In this document: piece after piece, positions 51,076 through 57,500 of the stretch | Layout: each line of letters begins with the position of its first letter | How positions within the stretch are numbered: the first letter of the stretch is position 1 | DNA from: Halisarca cf. caerulea | Taxonomy: Eukaryota > Porifera > Demospongiae > Chondrillida > Halisarcidae | Length of the DNA stretch: 57,500 nucleotides | Reading direction: 5' to 3' | Assembly (NCBI GenBank): GCA_963170055.1 | Contig: CAUJGJ010000434.1 | Location: 1,219,117 to 1,276,616, forward strand | Translations under genes and position numbers: made by a program | The notes under the pieces: model-generated | What the model saw: only the letters and a program-made list of their open reading frames with translations | What the model was told of the DNA's origin: nothing | Database searches by the model: none

Positions 51076-52329
51076 ATGGCAGGAGAATTTCAGTTAGCAC
51101 CGATTAGCGGAAGGTTTAAGAGCGGTTGGGACAGCAACGACTTACAGTTGGAGCTGAGAGTGGACGTGGATGCCATCAGACCTCACGCACAAGTCCTTAA
51201 CGTGATCAGTGGAGATTTCTTCAAACGGGGTCCAAGTGAGACCTCGTTCGTTGCTGGCTTCATCTGCAAAGAGTGGCAGAAGGTGGAAGATGATGCAACC
51301 CATGTTCGCATCACTGGCCAAGCAATGGTGTTTAACAACAAAGATATGCTCTCTCTCCTACTGGACATCCAATTGTCAAAGGTTAATAAAAGGGCCACTG
51401 TGAGTGTGGACTTCAAGAATGGGCATCTTCACGGAATGCCTTCTTCATTGATGTTCAATTGCATTAGGGTTTCCAAGTATTTTCGCACTGTCCAATTGGA
51501 CGTGGACTACCAGGACATCAAATACTGCATGCCTGTATTCAGAACACTGTGGCACAAGGGACTTCATGCCAAGTATGGGGACATGGAATACAGTGTCTTT
51601 GATGCCTACAAGGAAGCTGGAATTGACTTTGCCAGGGACGAGAAACTTTCTGGAAATATCGTTGAAGATCCGGATGATAGTGACGAGTGGAAAATGGAGG
51701 AATTAATGGAGAAACTGAAGCTGGAGGTTAAGCGATGGACGAACCAGCCTCAATGCTGGAAAGTATGGTTCCTTCTAGCAGACAGATTTGCCCACAAGCA
51801 GCTAAAGGGCATCATGTTCGATTTCCACCAGGACAAGGGTAGAAATGGAGCAGCCGTTTTTGTGGATCTCCATAGAAACTTGCCTCCCTGGCAACGATTT
51901 GGCAAGCCGAAAACTAAGAAGGAGGTTGAAGCACTCTGGGACTATCTCTTTACATGTGTTCACGAGATCGGTCACGCTCTTAATCTGTCCCATGCCTTTG
52001 CAAGTAGTCGCTTCTTCCCGAAAGGTAGGGAGAGTGCACTATCTTGGATGAATTACCCAGAAAAGTATTCTAGTGGAGAAAAACATGGATATGCTGACTT
52101 CTTTGTTGACTTTCGATTTGAATTTGACAGATTTGAGCTGATGTTCATGAGACACGGCTACTACAATGATGTGAAACCAGGAAACAGTTCTTTCTGTGGT
52201 TTGAAGGTCTTGAGAGAATTCTTTTCAGAGGAGGTCAAGAGTATGCCCGAACTAGCGTCTCCCACCATCCTGTCTCCTCTACCCCAGCCTGTGCCACACA
52301 ACTTCCTCACTACTGCCACTAAGTTGTGA
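51076..52329 (+). CDS. MZN: intronless metzincin-like zinc metalloprotease, 417 aa
   Basis: A single uninterrupted 418-codon frame starting MAGEFQLAP and ending TAATKL-stop... (tga at 52327). The zinc-binding motif is VHEIGHALNLSHAF: H296, E297, H300 and H306, giving the HExxHxxxxxH metzincin signature with Asn where most members have Gly. A Met-turn candidate SWMNYP (M325) follows 19 residues after the third His. The first 160 residues are beta-rich with no signal peptide, transmembrane segment or obvious prodomain Cys switch, so the enzyme would be cytosolic or secreted unconventionally. It should hydrolyse peptide bonds; the substrate is unknown. The lack of introns among intron-rich neighbours suggests retroposition or horizontal transfer. 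The start choice is supported by the upstream TATA box and the absence of an in-frame upstream ATG. Confidence 0.8.
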   Translation: MAGEFQLAPISGRFKSGWDSNDLQLELRVDVDAIRPHAQVLNVISGDFFKRGPSETSFVAGFICKEWQKVEDDATHVRITGQAMVFNNKDMLSLLLDIQLSKVNKRATVSVDFKNGHLHGMPSSLMFNCIRVSKYFRTVQLDVDYQDIKYCMPVFRTLWHKGLHAKYGDMEYSVFDAYKEAGIDFARDEKLSGNIVEDPDDSDEWKMEELMEKLKLEVKRWTNQPQCWKVWFLLADRFAHKQLKGIMFDFHQDKGRNGAAVFVDLHRNLPPWQRFGKPKTKKEVEALWDYLFTCVHEIGHALNLSHAFASSRFFPKGRESALSWMNYPEKYSSGEKHGYADFFVDFRFEFDRFELMFMRHGYYNDVKPGNSSFCGLKVLREFFSEEVKSMPELASPTILSPLPQPVPHNFLTTATKL

Positions 52330-53080
52330 TTTTCATGGAATCGGATTCAGATTCTGAATTTTTAATTTTGAATTTGAATCAGTTTGAGTTTTGTTGAGTC
52401 ATGTTACTTCAGAAACAGCCGCATGTATTGGACTGTTGGAGAACATTTTTATATGTGCTGATTTTATATGCAATAATCAATTTTTGAACTGTACATAATA
52501 TTTTTCAGTATTGTTTTATAACTCACATGTTACATTTACACTGACATTAACCAGTTGTTATTATGTTTGAACACTTTTTTGTAACAAATTATACTTCTTG
52601 TATCTGTACGTTAATTTTGTTAAATTAAATGTATTTATAATTATAATGATGTTAAGGAGTAATCGTCGCAAATAATACTGATCAGCTCTGTGGCACAACT
52701 AACTGCGGGCCGGGTTGACTGGTGAGGGACACTGTGCCAGAATGATTGCATACTCATAATTCAGAGGTACTGAATTGCTAGATTCTGTGCCATACATTAG
52801 ACAGGGGCTCAACAGCCAACTCGAGTTGGGCCACTGAGTTGAAGACTGAACTGAGAAGCAGTGCAGAAACTAACATCAGGAGGAATTAAGCACTACACTA
52901 AACCAGATCAGTCTCGTCCCACTGGATAAGACTGCCACGTGTCGTGGGGTGGCCGTGAAGTCCTTCCTGTAATTCTAGCGCATGCAGACAATAGTTGCAA
53001 GTCCACGAGGTTCAATCTGGTGGCCATTTTTGTTGGATTACGCAATCACATTGAAGGATAAACGAGAGGAAAACAACATT
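52330..53080 (+). other. 3' UTR of MZN and intergenic DNA
   Basis: AT-rich (tgtatttataattataatg near 52630) and likely to include the MZN 3' end. From about 52700 the sequence is ordinary single-copy-looking DNA. No gene is supported before 53081. Confidence 0.45.
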
Positions 53081-55959
53081 ATGGATCAATCGAGGAGAAG
53101 ATCCGCGGAACGCAAGGACGAGATGGTGGCGTCTGTGTCTTCACTGCCCCAGAGGTCCGAAATTACCTCTAGATCCCACGTGATTCACACGTGCTGTTGT
53201 TGTTGTTCCTGGTGTAAATAAAAGTATATTTGTATGCTATCCATGCTCCAGACAATCATTACTGATCACGAGTTTCATCATAGATGATACAAGCGTTGTA
53301 TTATCTACGATTTGATCACAGACTCTTCGTCTGTGATTTGATCATAGGCCCTTCATCTGTGATTTAATCATAGATTTGATCATAGACCTTCTGTCTACAG
53401 TTTCATCATAAGTCTTTTATAGTATCTGTGTTTTGATCAGTACAGCTTGAATTCATTTTAATCCTCTTTCTCAATGGTATACTATTGTCTCTGATTATCT
53501 CGAATACAGTGTGTGAATGTTATCTGTTGTTTTCACATGTACGTACTGTGTGATACAGATTTCTCCCCGTGTTGTATGGCAATGATGTGATGCAGTGAAC
53601 CTTGCTTAGTACGTGCATACCTTGAAGGGGACGCACAATCAGTACTTATTGTCAGAGGTACATACTTGCTATCAGGTTTGGTTTATGTACATGAGGTATA
53701 CACAGGGACATAATGAGGAGTACTTACTATCCAGGAGTGTGTGCTAAACCAGGTACTTACTATCAGGGTTGGCTTAAGTACATGAGGTATACACAGGGAC
53801 AGAATGAGGGCCATTTACTATCCAGGAGTATGTACTAAACCAGGTACTTACTAAGCAAGTTACATTGTAACTGGTTTGTGCATGTGTGATGCAAATAACC
53901 CTCTTAGTGCATGAAGACGGTGTAATACGTACGTAAATGTCGCAATATGAAGCCATATACATTGTGGGTACACATAGCTTAGAGTATCCATGGTTACCTT
54001 GGCTTGGGGACTGTTTTTCTTGTACCACTTCAATTACCACTTACCTGACATCACTGTCAGTGTTATATTAATTTTACCATGTCATAACAAATTCATATTG
54101 AGTGTAAAACACATGCTTTTCCTACAATGTACAATTGAATTGCATGTAGGTATGACTTAAGTGCAGTCTTTGCTGAGGCTGAAATCATTTTGATTCGTAG
54201 GAACTGCTAGAGGAAGTAGGTGATTGATAACGCTGACTTACTGGCTTCTATAGTGTGTGATATGGCAGTCAATTCACTGTAGACTGTTTTGTGTGATGCT
54301 GTCTAAAATGTTTAATGCTTGACGTCATGCTGAATTGCATTCAGGGACTCCTTATGTGAATGGGCAGAGAGAGGGGATTTCATGGAAATTGACATGTGTG
54401 TGTGTTGTGTGTGTAATGTGTGTACACATGTGTCGATTTCCGTGAAGTTCCATCTGCGTATGGCAACTGTCTTCCACGAATGGAGATGGATTTTGCAGTC
54501 TTATGCAATGAAACCTCTACGATCTAGCATACCTCAGCAATCCAACATTTCCCCCCTATCGGATCGTAAACAAGCCTTATTCAGGTGTACAGTGGAAATG
54601 TGTTAGCACTAACTCGCTTGTTATGAGGGGACATTCTGGTTGGGGCAGCAGATGACCCCTTCAATGCTCCTAGTATGTAATGCAGTTAATTGATTGTTCT
54701 GATAACATGAAATTGTGATAAAATGAACATTTTTCATAGTCCCTTGAGTTTAAGTGGGTTCCACTGGAGCTGAGATTGCTCATAGTAGCACAACCTCATT
54801 CGTCTGATTTTCAACCTTTGCATGGGTAGAATTGAATGCAAGCTGTAGCCATACGTACATATATCCTGATGTATGGAGATTTTATGGCCGTATGTAATGT
54901 ACGTATGACAGGTGGTGGTTTTATACAGTGGCCACTATAGACAGGTGGCTCTTTTATACAGTGACCACTATAGACAGGTGGCTGCTTTATACAGTGACCA
55001 CTATAGACAGGTGGCTGCTTTGTTATACAGTGACCACTATAGACAGGTGGCTGCTTTATACAGTGGCCACTGTAGACAGGTGGCTGCTTTATACAGTGAC
55101 CACTATAGACAGGTGGCTGCTTTATACAGTGACCACTGTAGACAGGTGGCTGCTTTATACAGTGACCACTATAGACAGGTGGCTGCTTTATACAGTGACC
55201 ACTATAGACAGGTGGCTGCTTCATACAGTGACCACTATAGACGGGTGGCTGCTTTATACAGTGACCACTATAGACAGGTGGCTGCTTCATACAGTGACCA
55301 CTATAGACGGGTGGCTGCTTTATACAGTGACCACTATAGACAGGTGGCTGCTTTATACAGTGACCACTGTAGACAGGTGGCTGCTTTATACAGTGACCAC
55401 TGTAGACAGGTGGTCGTTTTATACAGTGACCACTATAGACAGGTGGCTGCTTTATACAGTGGCCAATATAGACAGGTGGCTGTGTTATATAGTGACCACT
55501 ATAGACAGGTGGCTGCTTTATACAGTGACCACTGTAGACAGGTGGCTGCTTTATACAGTGACCACTATAGACAGGTGGCTGCTTTATACAGTGACCACTA
55601 TAGACAGGTAGCTGCTTTATACAGTGGCCACTATAGACAGGTGGCTGTTTTGTTACACAGTGACCTCAATAGGGAGCGTCAATGCGACATGTTTGCAATG
55701 AGTACCAATCATCTTCCCTTCCTACAACAATTTGCATGTGCTGTCATTCTCTCTTTTGCTTTAGTTTGAAGAGGAATTTTCGGGAAACAGGACTCATGGA
55801 GAGACCCCTTCCGGGAGCTATTTCTCATCGTCATGGCGACAAAAGTGCCCTAGCAATAGGAGTAGATGGACCAGCCGCGCTGAGATCACTATCGGAGGAT
55901 TTTAGCCACAAACTCGACAAGGAGAAGAGCAAAAGGGAGCAACTGGCAAAGACTGTCAG
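53081..55959 (+). CDS. Probable 5' end of an unidentified gene (two exons, incomplete)
   Basis: Exon 1 starts ATGGATCAATCG at 53081 (MDQSRRRSAERKDEMVASVS). It ends at either 53154 (gag|gtccga) or 53211 (ctg|gtgtaa); both give the same phase 2. Exon 2 is 55765-55959 (tgctttag| ... cag|gtaggc) and encodes LKRNFRETGLMERPLPGAIS, an Ala/Gly-rich piece, then LSEDFSHKLDKEKSKREQLA, a start of coiled coil. The reading frame joins in either case. The rest lies beyond 57500 or in exons I cannot recognise. The family is unknown. An alternative is that exon 2 is the true first exon, starting at its internal ATG. Confidence 0.4.
53280..53410. repeat. Degenerate tandem repeat of 'tttgatcatagac..ttcgtctgtga'
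   Basis: About four to five copies of a 25-30 bp unit (gatttgatcacagactcttc / gatttgatcataggcccttc / tttgatcatagaccttctgt). Confidence 0.7.
53594..53868. mobile_element. CAGTGAACCTTGCTTAGTA-type inverted-repeat element
   Basis: The left end cagtgaaccttgcttagtac and right end gtacttactaagcaagttac are inverted matches. The inside carries two copies of gtacatgaggtatacacagg. Same family as 56093-56549, in opposite internal orientation. Confidence 0.6.
54910..55663. repeat. 33-bp minisatellite
   Basis: About 22 units of gacaggtggctgctttatac + agtgaccactata with single-base variants. As 33 is divisible by three, it gives 11-residue periodic open frames on both strands, which are artefacts. It sits between the two proposed exons 53081 and 55765. 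Confidence 0.95.
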
Positions 55960-56092
55960 GTAGGCTAGAGAAGGAAGTGTAACTTATCTTTTTGTGTTTT
56001 GCTGACTCGATTTGTTCCTTGTTGAAGAAATTATATTTGTATTAAATTTAGATAGTATTTACTTGCGTTAATTTTAAGGATTTTCCTAAATA

Positions 56093-56549
56093 CAGTAGAA
56101 CTTGCTTAGTCATTGCCTGGTTTAGTACATACTCCTGGATAGTAAGTACTCCTCATTCTGTCCATGTGTATACCTCATGTACATGAACCAACCCTGATAG
56201 TAAGTACCTGGTTTAGTACATACTCCTGGATAGTAAGTACTCCTCATTCTGTCTCTGTGTATACCTCATGTACATGAACCAACCCTGATAGTAAGTACCT
56301 GGTTTAGTACACACTCCTGGATAGTAAGTACTCCTCATTCCGTCTCTGTGTATACCTCATGTACATGAACCAACCCTGATAGTAAGTACCTGGTTTAGTA
56401 CATACTCCTAGATAGTACGTAAGTACTCCTCATTCTGTCCCTGTGTATACCTCATGTACATGAACCAAACCTGATAGCAAGTATGTACCTCTGATAATAA
56501 GTACTGATTTTGTGTCTTCTTTGAGGTACATACTAAGCAAGTTTCACTG
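56093..56549. mobile_element. TA-flanked CAG...CTG element with internal tandem repeat of about 95 bp
   Basis: Ends CAGTAGAACTTGCTTAGT and the complement of actaagcaagtttcactg, TA on both sides (56091-56092 and 56550-56551). Inside, four copies of a unit containing ggtttagtacatactcctgg and cctcatgtacatgaaccaac. Confidence 0.7.
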
Positions 56550-56565
56550 TATGTACATATACATA

Positions 56566-56764
56566 CAGTTGAAACTCTCTATAATGATCCCTGGATACAG
56601 CGAACTCACTGATATAATAAACATGGACCTTAGAATGTACACCTATTAGCTCTATTGCTAATGAACCATGATGTAGTGAACACCCTGATGTAGTGAACAC
56701 CCTGGTGTAGTGAACTTTTTCAGCAGTCCTGAGGTACGTAGTTCATTATAGAGAGGTTTGACTG
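56566..56764. mobile_element. TA-flanked CAG...CTG MITE, 199 bp
   Basis: Left end CAGTTGAAACTCTCTATAATG, right end cattatagagaggtttgactg, with TA at 56564-56565 and 56765-56766. Confidence 0.7.
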
Positions 56765-57118
56765 TATGTACTAAGTAAGTCACTTGCTGAGCTTCCTCAG
56801 GTATGCACATGTGGGCCAGCACAGGCATGGCACAGGAAGCATGGCGGAAGTCCCACTGGGTATGCTGCGACACTGCATTCCTTTATCATATATCTTGAGT
56901 ATGTACTTCCTGTCAGCATGCGTAAGTATGACGAGATAATTTTAGGAAATGTGTGTGAAATATGTATAGCTGTGAGTAAAGTAAGCTTTGCTCCTGTGTC
57001 TTCAAAACCACAGAATCCTATAAGCAATTTTTACAGACTTTTTCTCTAGCTGTGAGCGCCGGCGATTGCCGAATTGCCCCCTTTTTTAATTGATTAATGC
57101 ATACCATAAAGATGGCTG

Positions 57119-57312
57119 TGTTCCTGTCTGTAGCCCATGCCAGTATCAATTTCAAGGATCTATTCAAATCTGAAGGATATTGAATCCATTAGTAATCTAT
57201 GGTATATGGTATAGAATAGTTAGTAATGGATTGAGTATCCTTCAGATGTGCTTACTGAAGGAATAGAACATTAAGTGGTACTGCTAACTGGTATGGGCTA
57301 CAACAGGAACAT
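57119..57312. repeat. Foldback inverted repeat
   Basis: The left arm tgttcctgtctgtagcccat...gaaggatattgaatccatta is complementary to the right arm taatggattgagtatccttc...atgggctacaacaggaaca. Confidence 0.75.
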
Positions 57313-57500
57313 GCTGGAACTTGACTTCAAATAGTGGACTCTCCAAAATATGGACAGAGTACAAAAACCTCTCTACAAAGGACACGGCTTGAGGTCCCAA
57401 TATACATCCTCCCTATGGTTCTTATACATTTTGCTCCTCCCAAAGAGGACAACCTCCTCAGAACAAATAGGGCTGTCCCAAAATGTCCTTTATTCAGAGG

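Larger units (their letters stand above)
55960..57500. other. Intronic/intergenic DNA filled with small TIR elements
   Basis: No exon is supported here. It holds the elements at 56093-56549 and 56566-56764 and a foldback at 57119-57312. A further CAG-type element fragment runs from about 57330 to the window end (gtggactctccaaaatatgg, cctctctacaaaggacacgg, tgtcctttattcagagg). Confidence 0.6.

Noticed and set aside
54910..55663. CRISPR-like look (33-bp regular repeats)
   Set aside because: Units are contiguous with no unique spacers and the context is eukaryotic.
54811..55769. Open frames with 11-residue repeats on both strands
   Set aside because: 33-bp minisatellite artefact; no splice or start context, and the frames are open on opposite strands together.

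Overview
This window is metazoan nuclear DNA, most likely from a sponge (demosponge). Genes are split into many short exons with clean GT-AG junctions. The DNA is AT-rich and full of (GT)n/(CA)n microsatellites, minisatellites and small TA-flanked inverted-repeat elements. The kinase type (HRDLSSKN, PGTxxYMPPEAL) resembles one that is heavily expanded in demosponges. The species is inferred, not proven. Gene nicknames (KCZ1-3, CCDD, MZN) are mine. All exon coordinates come from splice consensus plus phase bookkeeping by eye; there is no transcript evidence.

Layout. (1) 743-43430, plus strand: three tandem paralogues with a shared plan. Each has a two-exon N-terminal protein kinase domain, a coiled-coil region built from small phase-0 exons, a proline-rich low-complexity tail, and one C-terminal zinc finger (Cx2Cx14Hx4H). 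KCZ1 has 17 exons and about 2019 residues, KCZ2 7 exons and about 827, KCZ3 10 usable exons and about 926. In KCZ1 and KCZ2 every exon joins in phase to give one continuous reading frame; KCZ3 carries two damaged or remodelled spots. (2) 44600-50494, minus strand: a seven-exon gene for a 357-residue coiled-coil protein ending in a death domain (CCDD). (3) 51076-52329, plus strand: an intronless metzincin-like zinc protease (MZN), divergent from CCDD. (4) 53081-55959, plus strand: the probable 5' end of a further gene that runs out of the window.

The kinase genes grew by duplication at several scales: whole genes (including their promoters), exon blocks (KCZ1 exons 3-5, 6/7, 9-10/11-12; KCZ2 exons 4/5) and short repeats inside introns. 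Independent transposon insertions then made the copies differ.

Possible joint role (inference): kinase plus coiled coil plus an NDP52/TAX1BP1-like zinc finger, next to a coiled-coil/death-domain protein, looks like an innate-immune or ubiquitin/autophagy signalling cluster. Short W/F-x-x-V/I motifs in both proteins resemble LC3-interacting motifs. The kinase/coiled-coil/zinc-finger architecture is the best candidate here for something undescribed.
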